Shown piece after piece: positions 8,011-17,184 of a stretch of 64,000 nt of DNA. Within the stretch, counting starts at the first letter, position 1. Each line of letters starts with the position of its first letter. Under the pieces are notes generated by a model that saw only the letters and a list, made by a program, of their open reading frames with translations, was not told where the DNA came from and did no database searches. Both the position numbers and the translations under genes were made by a program. The stretch comes from CAWCKS01 sp963763485. Its GTDB lineage: Bacteria > Pseudomonadota > Alphaproteobacteria > Rhizobiales > Xanthobacteraceae. Location: the NCBI GenBank assembly GCA_963763485.1, contig CAVXOW010000005.1, forward strand, positions 1,178,001 to 1,242,000, given 5' to 3'.

Positions 8011-9711
8011 ATGACCGAATACGACTGTGATGTTCTGGTTGTCGGTTCGGGGGCCGGCGAACTCGCCGCGGCGGTTGCCGCGGCGCATCACCACCAGAAG
8101 GTGCTCGTCGTCGAGAAAGAACCGGTCTTTGGCGGGACCAGCGCGCGTTCGGGAGGCTGGCTATGGGTACCCGCCAGCCCGCCGGCCCGCCGTGCCGGCG
8201 TCGACGACAGCGCCGACAAGGCACGAATCTATCTTCAGCACGAGACCGGCGCGCATTTCAACGCACCGCGCGTCGACGCCTACCTCGACACCGCGCCGAA
8301 GGCGATCGACTTCTTCGAGCAGAACACCGCGGTCCAATTCGATCTCGGACTGATTGTCGCCGACTATCATCCGACTGCGCCGGGCGGGATGCCCGGAGGA
8401 CGCTCGATCGTCGCACGCCCGTTCGACGGGCGTGAGCTTGGTGACGAGATCAAGCGGCTAAGGCCGCCGCTTCGGGAAATCACCCTGTTCGGGATGATGC
8501 TCGGCATCGGAACTGACCTATGGCACTTCTTCAATGTGACGCGCTCGCCGATTTCATCCTTTTATGTCGGGCGGATGCTTCTGAAATTTCTCCGCGACCT
8601 GACCTTTCACGGCCGATCGATGAAGCTGATGAACGGAAATGCGCTGGTCGCGCGGCTGGCCAAGTCCTGTTTTGACAGGAACATTCCGATCTGGACCCAG
8701 GCGCCGGCACGCGCATTGATCAAGGATGCGAGCGGCCGTATCGTCGGCGCCAACGTCGAGACACTGCAGGGACCAGTCACTGTGCGCGCCAGCAAAGGTG
8801 TTGTGCTTGCCGCCGGCGGCTTCCCGCAAGACCCGATACGGCGCAAGAAGCTGTTTCCGCACGCGTCCGACGGTTACAATCACTTCTCGCCGGCTCCGCC
8901 CGGCAACACCGGCGACGGGTTGCGGCTTGCCGAAGCGATTGGCGGGAGCGTCGACGAAACGCTGCCGCATGCCGCGGCCTGGCTCGCCGTTTCGCGGCCG
9001 ATCCTGTCGGACGGCACGCGCTCGGTCTTTCCGCATTTCATCGATCGCGGAAAACCCGGCATGATCGCTGTGACGCGCTCAGGGCGAAGATTCGTGAACA
9101 AGTCCGACTCGTACCACGACTTCTGCCAGGCAATGTACAAGCGCTGCGTTGCCGAGAACACCGAAGTATGCTCGTTCCTGATCGCCGACCATCGTGCATT
9201 CCGCCGATACGGTCTCGGCTTTGCCAAGCCGTCGCCGGTGCCGTACCGGCATCATATCCGCTCCGGCTATCTTCTTCGCGGCGCGACCATCAAGGAGCTC
9301 GCCACGCAAATCGGTGTCGATCCGTCGCAGCTCGAGAAGACCATCGCCAATTTCAATGAGCATGCGCGCCGCGGCGAGGATCCCGAATTCAACAAGGGAA
9401 CCAATCCTTACAACTTCGGTCTCGGTGATCCCGGGCACAAGCCAAACCCGTGCGTTGCGCCGCTCGAGCAAGGGCCGTTCTACGCCGTCAGGATCGTGAT
9501 CGGCGATCTCGGCACGTTCGCCGGATTGAGGTGTGATGAGCACTCGCGTGTGCTCGGCGAAAACGGGGCGCCGATTCCCGGGCTCTACGCCGCCGGCAAC
9601 GATGCGGCGAGCATCATGGGCGGCAACTATCCGGGTGGCGGCATTACATTGGGACCCGCAGTGACCTTCGGTTACATCGCGGCCAGACACCTTGCCGGCG
9701 CCAATGCATAG
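8011..9711 (+). CDS. FAD-dependent dehydrogenase, 3-ketosteroid delta1-dehydrogenase-like
   Basis: 566 residues. The N-terminal FAD Rossmann motif is VLVVGSGAGELAAAVAAA (Glu where most members have Gly), followed by VVEKEPVFGGTSARSGGWLW, the second family signature. The C-terminus has GLYAAGNDAASIMGGNYPGG and ITLGPAVTFGYIAARH, the closing FAD-binding block of the KstD/fumarate-reductase flavoprotein family. Such proteins catalyse FAD-dependent dehydrogenation of steroid-like ketones or related reactions; the true substrate here is unknown. The next gene, 97 bases downstream, is an Old-Yellow-Enzyme protein and a Liv transporter follows, suggesting one uptake-and-oxidation unit. It is presumably cytoplasmic or membrane-associated. 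Confidence 0.82.
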   Translation: MTEYDCDVLVVGSGAGELAAAVAAAHHHQKVLVVEKEPVFGGTSARSGGWLWVPASPPARRAGVDDSADKARIYLQHETGAHFNAPRVDAYLDTAPKAIDFFEQNTAVQFDLGLIVADYHPTAPGGMPGGRSIVARPFDGRELGDEIKRLRPPLREITLFGMMLGIGTDLWHFFNVTRSPISSFYVGRMLLKFLRDLTFHGRSMKLMNGNALVARLAKSCFDRNIPIWTQAPARALIKDASGRIVGANVETLQGPVTVRASKGVVLAAGGFPQDPIRRKKLFPHASDGYNHFSPAPPGNTGDGLRLAEAIGGSVDETLPHAAAWLAVSRPILSDGTRSVFPHFIDRGKPGMIAVTRSGRRFVNKSDSYHDFCQAMYKRCVAENTEVCSFLIADHRAFRRYGLGFAKPSPVPYRHHIRSGYLLRGATIKELATQIGVDPSQLEKTIANFNEHARRGEDPEFNKGTNPYNFGLGDPGHKPNPCVAPLEQGPFYAVRIVIGDLGTFAGLRCDEHSRVLGENGAPIPGLYAAGNDAASIMGGNYPGGGITLGPAVTFGYIAARHLAGANA

Positions 9712-9744
9712 CAATGACACTTTCAGGATTTCTCAAACCCAGGT

Positions 9745-9780
9745 CTATCGCCTTGATCGAGCCTATCGCCTTGATCGAGC
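9745..9780. repeat. 18-base tandem repeat, two copies
   Basis: CTATCGCCTTGATCGAGC occurs twice head to tail with no mismatch, in the 97-base gap between the KstD-like and OYE genes. Each unit contains a TCGCCTTGATCGA segment that is not strongly palindromic. It could be a slippage duplication or a paired binding site; nothing distinguishes these. Confidence 0.6.
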
Positions 9781-9808
9781 GAGCCGGCAGACAATATAAG
9801 GACGCGTA

Positions 9809-10954
9809 ATGCAGTCGGTCGACACGACGCCGCTCTTCACACCGTTCAAGCTGAAGAACCTTACATTGCCGAACCGGTTCGTCATGCCCGGCATGCAGCG
9901 TCAATGGTGCGTCGACGGAAAGCCTGTTCCGAAACTCATCGACTACTACAAACGTCGCGTGTTGGGCGGCACCCCGATCGTGATCACGGAATCCTGCGCG
10001 GTGGACCATCGATCCTCGACGCAAGAGCCGACCTACGCCCGCATGAATGATGCGACGGTCGATGCGTGGGCCGAATGTTTCAGCACCGTCCGCAGCGCCG
10101 GTGGCCAGATGTTTCTGCAGCTTTGGCACGAAGGGGCGGTTCGTCGCGAGGGCGGCGATGGTCCCTATGCCGATGCACCAACGCTCAGTCCGTCCGGCAT
10201 CCGCTCGCCGGGCAAGCTGCAGGGACGCGCTGGGACGCTTGAGGAGCTTGCCGAAATCCGCGACGGCTTCGCGCACAGTGCGTTGCTCGCCAAGCAGGCA
10301 GGCGCCGCGGGCGTCGAAGTGCACGCGTGCCACGGTTACTTGCTCGACCTGTTCTTGTGGGAAGCGACCAACCAGCGAACCGACGGCTATGGCGGGCCGG
10401 AGATACGGGCGCGGGTGAGATTTCCGGCCGAGGTTGTCGCCGCGGTGCGCGCTGCGGTCGGGCCTGAGATGATCGTCTCGTTTCGCTTTTCACAATGGAA
10501 GCAAGCCGACTACGACGCCAAGATTGTTCGCACTCCCGATGAACTCAAGCTGATGCTCGATGTCGTCGCTGGAGCCGGAGCTGATGCCTTTCACGCCTCG
10601 ACCAGACGTTTCTTCACGCCCGAGTGGCCGGGATCTGCCATGGGACTCGCTGGCTGGACCAAGTCGATGACCGCACTTCCTGTTATCGCCTGCGGCAGCG
10701 TTGGTGTGGATACCGATATCATGGACAATTTTCTTGTGCGGGAGGCGCAGCGAACCGGCGAGGCCGGCGTCGCCGAGTTGGTGCGGCGGTTCAACAACAA
10801 TGAGTTCGATCTGATCTCGGTGGGCCGCGCCAACATCGGTGACCCGGATTGGGTCAGCAAGGTTCGCGACGGTCGCTACGACGATATCCTGGCGTTTACG
10901 CGCCAGGACATCATGCCGGTGACGCGCGGCGCGGACGGAGTCAGGAAGTACTAG
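9809..10954 (+). CDS. NADH:flavin oxidoreductase, Old Yellow Enzyme family
   Basis: 381 residues of the OYE TIM barrel. It starts with the typical LFTPFKLKNLTLPNRFVMPG; the mid-protein motif is VEVHACHGYLLDLFLWEATN followed by NQRTDGYGG, matching the HxAHGYLL...N...R.D.YGG signature with Cys between the two active-site His. The phosphate-binding end has ISVGRANIGDPDW. Members reduce activated double bonds or act as dienoyl-CoA/dimethylamine-type dehydrogenases with FMN. No C-terminal FeS/FAD extension is present. AAGGA precedes the ATG. It is probably co-transcribed with the upstream FAD dehydrogenase. Confidence 0.85.
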   Translation: MQSVDTTPLFTPFKLKNLTLPNRFVMPGMQRQWCVDGKPVPKLIDYYKRRVLGGTPIVITESCAVDHRSSTQEPTYARMNDATVDAWAECFSTVRSAGGQMFLQLWHEGAVRREGGDGPYADAPTLSPSGIRSPGKLQGRAGTLEELAEIRDGFAHSALLAKQAGAAGVEVHACHGYLLDLFLWEATNQRTDGYGGPEIRARVRFPAEVVAAVRAAVGPEMIVSFRFSQWKQADYDAKIVRTPDELKLMLDVVAGAGADAFHASTRRFFTPEWPGSAMGLAGWTKSMTALPVIACGSVGVDTDIMDNFLVREAQRTGEAGVAELVRRFNNNEFDLISVGRANIGDPDWVSKVRDGRYDDILAFTRQDIMPVTRGADGVRKY

Positions 10955-11081
10955 CGGCGATCTGTCACAGCAAGATTGTTCTGTGGCATAGGAGAGTAAG
11001 GCAAGCGACAAGCGCAACGTCTCGGGCAAAAATACAGCGAGCCGAGGCGCACGAGAAAAAGCTGGCAGGGGAGAAAAAATC

Positions 11082-12236
11082 ATGAGTAGCCTTGAGATGA
11101 TGCCGATCGCGCGACGTGTTGCCGTGACAGGCATCGCGATCGCCTGGATTCTTTCGGCCGGCATGTCGGCCGCGATGGCGCAGAACTTCGTTGTCGGCTG
11201 CGTGGGCTCGCTGACAGGCCCGGCGGCCTCATTCGACAAATCCGTGGTCGAGGGCGTTGAAACAGCCATCAAGTACTGGAACGACAAAGGCGGCTACAAG
11301 GGACGGAAGGTCGAACTTCGCGTTCTTGACGACGAATCCCAGCCGGCGAGTGCCGTCACTGTCTATCGCCGCCTGACCGACGATCCCGATGTCAGGGTCA
11401 TCGTTGGCGCTTCGCCATCGCCCTCGCTGGTGGCGATCAAGGCAGTCGCCGATGAGCTCAAGACACCAACGATGGGCACGGCAACGCTGCAAGCGCTGGC
11501 CGATCCACCGGCCAAATATTTCTTCCGGGCGTTGCCCAGCGCGGATGTCTACATCACCTCGCTGATGAAGTGGGTGAAGGCGCGCGGCTACAAGTCGATG
11601 GCCGCGCTCAATCCAAGTGATGTCACCGGTCAGCGCGAAGCGACCGTCATCAAGCAATTGGCCGACCAGTTGGGCATCAAGCTTACGGCCGCGGAGACCT
11701 TTACCAACACCGACACGAACTTTACTGCGCAGCTGGTCAATATCCGCAACTCCAATCCGGATTTCCTCTATGCGGGCGCGATCGGCGGCCCGACTGTTCT
11801 CGTGTACAAGCAGATCAAGCAGTTGAACCTGCAAATGCCGGTCGGAATCCATTCATCGGCCTTCAATCCCGCCTTCTACGCCGGCATCGGCGGCAAGGAG
11901 CAAGCCGAGGGTGTGTACACACCGATGGAGCGCGGCGGTCTTGGCAGCACCGCAACCGGAATTTCGGGCGACCTGTTCAAGGCGGCGAGCGATATTCTCG
12001 GGCACCCCGCGACGAACCTGAACACCGCCGGCTTCGACACCGCGCTTATCGTCATGAACGCCGTCAACAAATCAGACGGCACGCGGGACGGTATTCGCGA
12101 TGCGATCGAGTCGACGGTCGACTTGCCTGTCATTGGCGGCCTTGTTTCTTATTCGCCAACCAACCATCACGGCAAGGATGAGCGGAGTATCGCGGTCGCT
12201 CAAATGGTCAACGGCCAGTTGGTCGAAGCCAAGTGA
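11082..12236 (+). CDS. Branched-chain-amino-acid-type ABC transporter substrate-binding protein (LivK-like)
   Basis: 384 residues with an N-terminal Sec signal peptide (hydrophobic core GIAIAWILSAGMSA, likely cut at AMA-Q near residue 34) followed by a type I periplasmic-binding fold: VVGCVGSLTGPAASFDK, AIKYWNDKGGYKGRKVEL, and a second lobe with DVTGQREATVIKQL. Such proteins of Liv systems bind amino acids, aromatic acids or other carboxylates. It is the first gene of a complete transporter (11082-15765), just downstream of two redox enzymes, so its ligand is probably their substrate. Confidence 0.87.
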   Translation: MSSLEMMPIARRVAVTGIAIAWILSAGMSAAMAQNFVVGCVGSLTGPAASFDKSVVEGVETAIKYWNDKGGYKGRKVELRVLDDESQPASAVTVYRRLTDDPDVRVIVGASPSPSLVAIKAVADELKTPTMGTATLQALADPPAKYFFRALPSADVYITSLMKWVKARGYKSMAALNPSDVTGQREATVIKQLADQLGIKLTAAETFTNTDTNFTAQLVNIRNSNPDFLYAGAIGGPTVLVYKQIKQLNLQMPVGIHSSAFNPAFYAGIGGKEQAEGVYTPMERGGLGSTATGISGDLFKAASDILGHPATNLNTAGFDTALIVMNAVNKSDGTRDGIRDAIESTVDLPVIGGLVSYSPTNHHGKDERSIAVAQMVNGQLVEAK

Positions 12237-12265
12237 TCGCGAAGGGTCGGCGGTAAGAACGCCCG

Positions 12266-13162
12266 ATGAGCTTGCTATTTTCAAGCTTTGTTCAGTTCGT
12301 GCTGTCCGGGGCGACATCGGGCTGCGTCTACACGCTTGTGGCGATCGGGATCGTGTTGTGCGCGAGCGCGACCAACGTGATCAACTTTGCCCAGGGCGAG
12401 TTTGTGATGCTCGGTGGCCTGGTCGGCGCAACTTGCGCATTGGCAGGTATTCCGGCGCCGTTTGCCGTTCTCGCAGCGATGGCAACCGGCGCCGTCATCG
12501 GCGCGGTTCAGGAGCGATTGACGATTGCCCCGATCCGGGGCGCGCCGGCTTTCATGCAGATTACGGTGACACTTGGCGTTGCCGTTTGCATACGCGGTGC
12601 AGCGCTGCTCATTTGGGGGAAGGATCCACACGGCCTCGGCGGCTTCAGCGGCGATGGGGTGATCGAGGTCGTTGGCGCGTACATTCCGACCCAGGCCTTG
12701 TGGGTTTGGGGTACAACGATCGTTGCTATTGCCGCGACCTTCTGGTGCCTGAACGCGACGTGGGCGGGACGCGCCATCAGGGCGGTTTCGACCAACGCCG
12801 TCGCGGCGCGCCTGATGGGAATTAACACCGGGCTCGTCAGCCTTCTTGTTTTCACGGTTGGCGGCGCCATGGGCGGTCTTGCCGGCGTGGTCATCGCGCC
12901 CATCACGACCGTGTCGTGGGACACCGGTCTGGAGTACAGCGTCAAGGGCTTTACAGCGGCGATCATCGGCGGGCTCAAGTCGCCGGGCAAGGCTGCGGCG
13001 GTCGCCATGGGAATTGGGCTGATCGAGTCGCTCGCCGCCGCCTATATTTCTTCCGGCAGCAAGGACATCATCACATACGGCGCGCTGTTGCTGTATCTCA
13101 TGATGCACGGTGGCGTGTTTACGCTCGGCCGACGTCCGGTCGGCGCCAACGAGCAGCACTGA
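12266..13162 (+). CDS. livH: Liv-type ABC transporter permease (LivH)
   Basis: 298 residues, hydrophobic throughout with about eight predicted membrane segments. The LivH mark is LVAIGIVLCASATNVINFAQ followed by GEFVMLGG, and the cytoplasmic loop seen by the ATPase includes RAIRAVSTNAVAARLMGI. It begins 29 bases after the binding-protein gene and ends 8 bases before the LivM-LivG fusion gene. It forms half of the inner-membrane channel. Confidence 0.88.
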   Translation: MSLLFSSFVQFVLSGATSGCVYTLVAIGIVLCASATNVINFAQGEFVMLGGLVGATCALAGIPAPFAVLAAMATGAVIGAVQERLTIAPIRGAPAFMQITVTLGVAVCIRGAALLIWGKDPHGLGGFSGDGVIEVVGAYIPTQALWVWGTTIVAIAATFWCLNATWAGRAIRAVSTNAVAARLMGINTGLVSLLVFTVGGAMGGLAGVVIAPITTVSWDTGLEYSVKGFTAAIIGGLKSPGKAAAVAMGIGLIESLAAAYISSGSKDIITYGALLLYLMMHGGVFTLGRRPVGANEQH

Positions 13163-13170
13163 GAGCCGCA

Positions 13171-14979
13171 ATGTCAGTGGGCCTCAATCGCGGGAATTGG
13201 TTGACGTTCGCGATCTTTGTCCTCGCCGTCATCATTTATCCCGTCCTGTTCAATTCAAATTACCTCGTGGGTGCGGGCATTGTCGTTGGCGTCATGGCGG
13301 TCGCGACCGTCGGCTTCATCCTGCTGGTTGGCTATGCGCGTCAGTTGGCCGTGGGGCAGGCCGCCTTCTGCATGATTGGCGGCTATGGCAGCGCGTTGCT
13401 GTGCACGCGTGCCGGCATCGATCCGTTGTCGGCCATGGTGCTTGCGGCCGTTGCCTCGATGGCTGTCGCCTTGATCATCGGTTGGCCGATCCTCAGGCTT
13501 CGCGGCTATGCGCTGGCGATGGCATCGCTGTCGTTTCAGCTGATCCTCGGTTTTGCGGTGATCCAGGCGCAGTCGGTCACCGGCGGTGCCGCAGGCGTCT
13601 GGGGTGTCCCAAAGTTCTCGATCTTTGGATTTCAGCTCGCTACGGATATTTCCTATTTCTATTTCGTCTGGTTCTGGGTGATCGTCACGGTCGCAGTGGG
13701 TCTGGTGATTGACCGCTCGGCTATCGGCCGCTCGCTGCGGGCGATCGCTTCGAGCGAGCGCGCCGCCACATCGGTCGGAATGGACATTGCGCAGTACAAA
13801 CTCCAGATGTTCGTGCTCAGCGCGGGGTTTGCGAGCCTGACCGGCAGCCTGACGGTCCATTACCTCCGTATCATCTCGCCTGATGTGTTCGGCTTTCAGT
13901 ACAGCCTCGGTATGATCACGGCTGTCGTGGCTGGCGGACTCAATTCCATTGCCGGCGGCGTCGTCGGCGCGACCGTCGTTATCGGCCTTCGCGAGGCGCT
14001 GCGAATAACGCGGCTGCCCGAACTCGAGGGCATCATCATGGGCGCGCTGACGGTCATTGTGCTGATTGCGTTCCCGAGCGGGATCGTCGGGGCCTACCAG
14101 GCCGTCGCAGAGTGGCTTCGCCGTGGTCGGAGGACGCCTGCCATCGTGGAGGACGTGCGTGCGGCAGATGCATCGGTAGCCGACGAGGTCGCTATCCCCG
14201 TGCGGACCAGCTCGAATTCATGCGAGCTGATGACAGTCACGGGCGCCGCGCGCGCGTTTGGCAATCTGCGCGCCGTTGACGATGTCGGGTTCACGGTTCG
14301 ACAACAGTCGATCACCTCGTTGATCGGCGCCAACGGCGCCGGCAAGACGACGATGTTCGACATGATTTGCGGGTTGCAGACGTTTGACCGCGGAAGCGTT
14401 GTCCTTGCCGGGCAGCAGATCGAGAGACTTCAGCCTCATGCGATTGCTCGCCTCGGCATGGCCCGCAGCTTTCAGAATCTCCAACTGTTCGATGGCCTCA
14501 CAGTGCTCGAAAATGTCATGGCCGGGACCCACCGCCATACGGCATCAAATGTCCTGGCGACGGTCACGATGATGCCATCGGCGCGACGCAAGGAGCGCGA
14601 ATCGGTTTCGCAAGCAGAGCACTGGCTCGCGTTCGTCGGCATGAGCGAATACCGTAACCACCTGCCGAACATGCTGTCGTTCGGTCAGCAGCGCCTGGTC
14701 GAGATTGCCCGCGCGCTCGCCCTCAAGCCGAGCATTCTATTGATGGACGAACCGGCCTCCGGGCTGAACGACACGGAGACCGAGCGCCTCGCGTATCTCC
14801 TGCTTGATATTCGCGCGGCCGGCGTCACGATCTTGCTGATCGAGCACGACCTTCGCCTGGTGATGGGTATTTCCGATCACCTCGTTGTCATGAACTACGG
14901 CAAGAAAATCGCCGAAGGTTCGCCCCAGGAAGTCCGAGCCGATCCACAGGTTATTGCCGCATATATCGGAGCGAGATAG
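13171..14979 (+). CDS. LivM permease-LivG ATPase fusion of a Liv-type ABC transporter
   Basis: One uninterrupted frame of 602 residues from ATG 13171, chosen because it follows the livH stop directly and gives a proper LivM N-terminus. Residues about 1-325 are the LivM permease (VGYARQLAVGQAAFCMIGGY, RAIASSERAATSVGMD loop). A linker of about 25 residues leads to a LivG ATPase from about residue 350: Walker A GANGAGKTT, signature LSFGQQRLVEIARAL, Walker B ILLMDEPASGLN and H-loop LIEHDL are all present. Usually these are two proteins. The frame is open throughout and both domains look complete, so the fusion appears real. Confidence 0.88.
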   Translation: MSVGLNRGNWLTFAIFVLAVIIYPVLFNSNYLVGAGIVVGVMAVATVGFILLVGYARQLAVGQAAFCMIGGYGSALLCTRAGIDPLSAMVLAAVASMAVALIIGWPILRLRGYALAMASLSFQLILGFAVIQAQSVTGGAAGVWGVPKFSIFGFQLATDISYFYFVWFWVIVTVAVGLVIDRSAIGRSLRAIASSERAATSVGMDIAQYKLQMFVLSAGFASLTGSLTVHYLRIISPDVFGFQYSLGMITAVVAGGLNSIAGGVVGATVVIGLREALRITRLPELEGIIMGALTVIVLIAFPSGIVGAYQAVAEWLRRGRRTPAIVEDVRAADASVADEVAIPVRTSSNSCELMTVTGAARAFGNLRAVDDVGFTVRQQSITSLIGANGAGKTTMFDMICGLQTFDRGSVVLAGQQIERLQPHAIARLGMARSFQNLQLFDGLTVLENVMAGTHRHTASNVLATVTMMPSARRKERESVSQAEHWLAFVGMSEYRNHLPNMLSFGQQRLVEIARALALKPSILLMDEPASGLNDTETERLAYLLLDIRAAGVTILLIEHDLRLVMGISDHLVVMNYGKKIAEGSPQEVRADPQVIAAYIGAR

Positions 14980-15765
14980 ATGACACCGCTCCTCGACGTT
15001 GCCGAGCTTTGTTCCGGCTACAAGCAGATGGAAGTGCTGCATGGGGTCTCGCTGCATGTCATGCCGGGCGAGATTGTTGCGTTGGTCGGCGCCAACGGCG
15101 CCGGCAAGAGCACGCTGCTCAATACGATCACCGGCGTCGTGCCTGCCCGCTCGGGGCGGATCAGTTTCGGGAATGTGCTGATCAGCGCGTTGCCTACGCG
15201 CGATATCGTCCGGATGGGAATGGGCGTGGTGCCGGAGCGGCGGCAACTCTTCGGCACGATGTCGGTGGATGAGAATTTGCTGATCGGAGCCTATGCGCGT
15301 TCGGACCGCCCAACCCACAAGCAGTTGCAAAGCGAGATGACTGACGTGTTCGAGTTGTTCCCGAAACTGCGGGACCGGCGACGTCAGCTCGCGCAGTCGA
15401 TGAGCGGCGGCGAGCAGCAGATGACGGCGATTGCGCGCGCCCTGATGGCGAAGCCCCGGTTGCTGCTGCTCGATGAGCCATCGCTCGGCCTTGCACCGCT
15501 GGTGGTCGATCAGATCGTCGAGCAGATCGTCAGGTTGCGGGCCGGCGGCTGCACGATCCTGCTGGTCGAACAGAATGCGCGGCTCGCGCTATCGATCTCC
15601 GATCGCGGTTACATCGTGGAGACCGGCCGGATCACCATGTCAGGCGGCGCTGCCGAGCTGCTTGCCAACGACAGCATTCAGGCCGCCTATCTTGGCGGCC
15701 GGAACGATACTCCAAACTCGATGGAGGAGCGTATCCGGTCGCGCAGCGCCGGTGTTGGTCGCTGA
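14980..15765 (+). CDS. livF: Liv-type ABC transporter ATP-binding protein (LivF)
   Basis: 261 residues; the ATG follows the stop of the fusion gene without a gap. Walker A GANGAGKST, the LivF-type MGVVPERRQLF segment, signature MSGGEQQMTAIARALM, Walker B LLLLDEPSLGLAP and H-loop LLVEQNARL are all visible. It pairs with the LivG half of the fused protein to energise the transporter. It is the last gene of this transporter operon; the next gene is convergent. Confidence 0.9.
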   Translation: MTPLLDVAELCSGYKQMEVLHGVSLHVMPGEIVALVGANGAGKSTLLNTITGVVPARSGRISFGNVLISALPTRDIVRMGMGVVPERRQLFGTMSVDENLLIGAYARSDRPTHKQLQSEMTDVFELFPKLRDRRRQLAQSMSGGEQQMTAIARALMAKPRLLLLDEPSLGLAPLVVDQIVEQIVRLRAGGCTILLVEQNARLALSISDRGYIVETGRITMSGGAAELLANDSIQAAYLGGRNDTPNSMEERIRSRSAGVGR

Positions 15766-15831
15766 CGGCGATTCAGGTCGGGGACGATCCGGACCACGCC
15801 CGCGACGCGACGCCCTTGCGCTGCATCCGGA

Positions 15832-16959
15832 CTAACCTTTCAACACATCCGCCAGCATCGCAACCGCGTTGCGGTGATCGTTGAGGATCACCTCGATCGG
15901 ATTCGCCGCCTTGCTGCCGTCCTCGGTGATGAGATGATCTGTCGACCGGTCAGCTGCGCGGCCAAAGCCGCACGGAGAGCCGATCCCGAAGTCTCGCAGA
16001 TATTTCTTCATCATGTTCAGCTGGTCACTCAGGCCGCGGGGCCCGTGCAGATGATGGATGGCGCCCATGTAGATCTTGGCATCGGGAGCCTTCAAATCTT
16101 TCAGCGGTGCGAACCAGGCTTCGTCGGTCGATGCGAGCGTCGGAATATGCAGGAATTCGACCGCGTGGGAAGAGGCGGCCACCGCCGCATTCGCCAGAAT
16201 AACGGTACCCGCAAGCGTCGGTGGGGTACGCGATGGCCAGCCGTTTAACGTACCAAAACAGGTGTGATGGCCAAGGTGCACGGCTTTGGGCAGCGTAGCG
16301 CAGATATCCGAAATCGGCGCGCAGACGCGTGCCGCCACTTTCTTTGCCGTGTCGGCGTCATGTTCTTCCAGTGCGGTGTCGACAAGGCGGTTCTCGACCG
16401 CAAGGTCCCACTGGATTGCAAGATCGTCGTTGGGAATGATCTCGACAATTTTCGCGACTTCGGCGCGCAGCGCTTCGGTGAATCCGGAGACGACCTTTCT
16501 GAAGTCATCGTCATCAGCGAAGAAAAACCGAACAGAGCTGTAAGTCAGGGGAATGCACACTTGAAAGCGGACACGCTGCGGAATCACGCCGTCTTTCTTC
16601 ATATAGTGAAACAGCGCGTAGGAGTTGATCGCATCTCGCGCGAAGCCAAGCCGCCAGCCGGGATCGCCGAACTGGACTGCGTTGACGCCAGGCCTTACGC
16701 GAAAGCCAAATTCATCGTAACGGCCCAACGGCCACCACTTCTCAACGCCGTTCTCACGTGACGGATACTTTATCGTTTCGATGTCCGGGTGACCGTTGAA
16801 GACGCGAAAGGCCACGCCATCGACCCAGTAGCGGCGGGTGCCGACTTCGCCATCGGGCATATAGTCGAGCCATTGACCGAGTGCACCGCCGAAGATGCGG
16901 AACGATTGTTCTGCGGTTTCGCATGGCAGGCTTCCGGGCAAGAACAGTCTGGAGGGCAT
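15832..16959 (-). CDS. UROD/MetE-like superfamily protein of unknown substrate
   Basis: Start ATG 16959 follows GGGAGAAACAA and gives MPSRLFLPGSLPCETAEQSF; the frame is open further upstream to 17169, but that part has no family character. The 375-residue product looks like the cobalamin-independent methionine-synthase/uroporphyrinogen-decarboxylase barrel group: LDYMPDGEVGTRRYWVD early, and late segments HLGHHTCFGTLNG and SSHAVEFLHIPTL that could supply zinc ligands. This type is usually annotated hypothetical; O-demethylation or methyl transfer is conceivable but not shown. It is convergent with the Liv operon and divergent from the enolase-superfamily gene. Confidence 0.6.
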   Translation of the reverse strand: MPSRLFLPGSLPCETAEQSFRIFGGALGQWLDYMPDGEVGTRRYWVDGVAFRVFNGHPDIETIKYPSRENGVEKWWPLGRYDEFGFRVRPGVNAVQFGDPGWRLGFARDAINSYALFHYMKKDGVIPQRVRFQVCIPLTYSSVRFFFADDDDFRKVVSGFTEALRAEVAKIVEIIPNDDLAIQWDLAVENRLVDTALEEHDADTAKKVAARVCAPISDICATLPKAVHLGHHTCFGTLNGWPSRTPPTLAGTVILANAAVAASSHAVEFLHIPTLASTDEAWFAPLKDLKAPDAKIYMGAIHHLHGPRGLSDQLNMMKKYLRDFGIGSPCGFGRAADRSTDHLITEDGSKAANPIEVILNDHRNAVAMLADVLKG

Positions 16960-17184
16960 TTGTTTCTCCCTTGTTTTGGTCTTGGCGGCTCTCGTCTCCG
17001 CAACGCATGTCTGGAAGATTAGTCGGACCTTTTGACTTCCACTAGCTTTTTCAGCAGCGATCGAGTCTTGAGCACTGCCGAATGCCGGTATGGGATGGCT
17101 GTATCGACTTCGCGGCGAGCAGATAGCCGAGTTAGACTTCAGGCGGCGAGCCGAAATCCCAGGATGCACTCAGGAGAGAAGACA

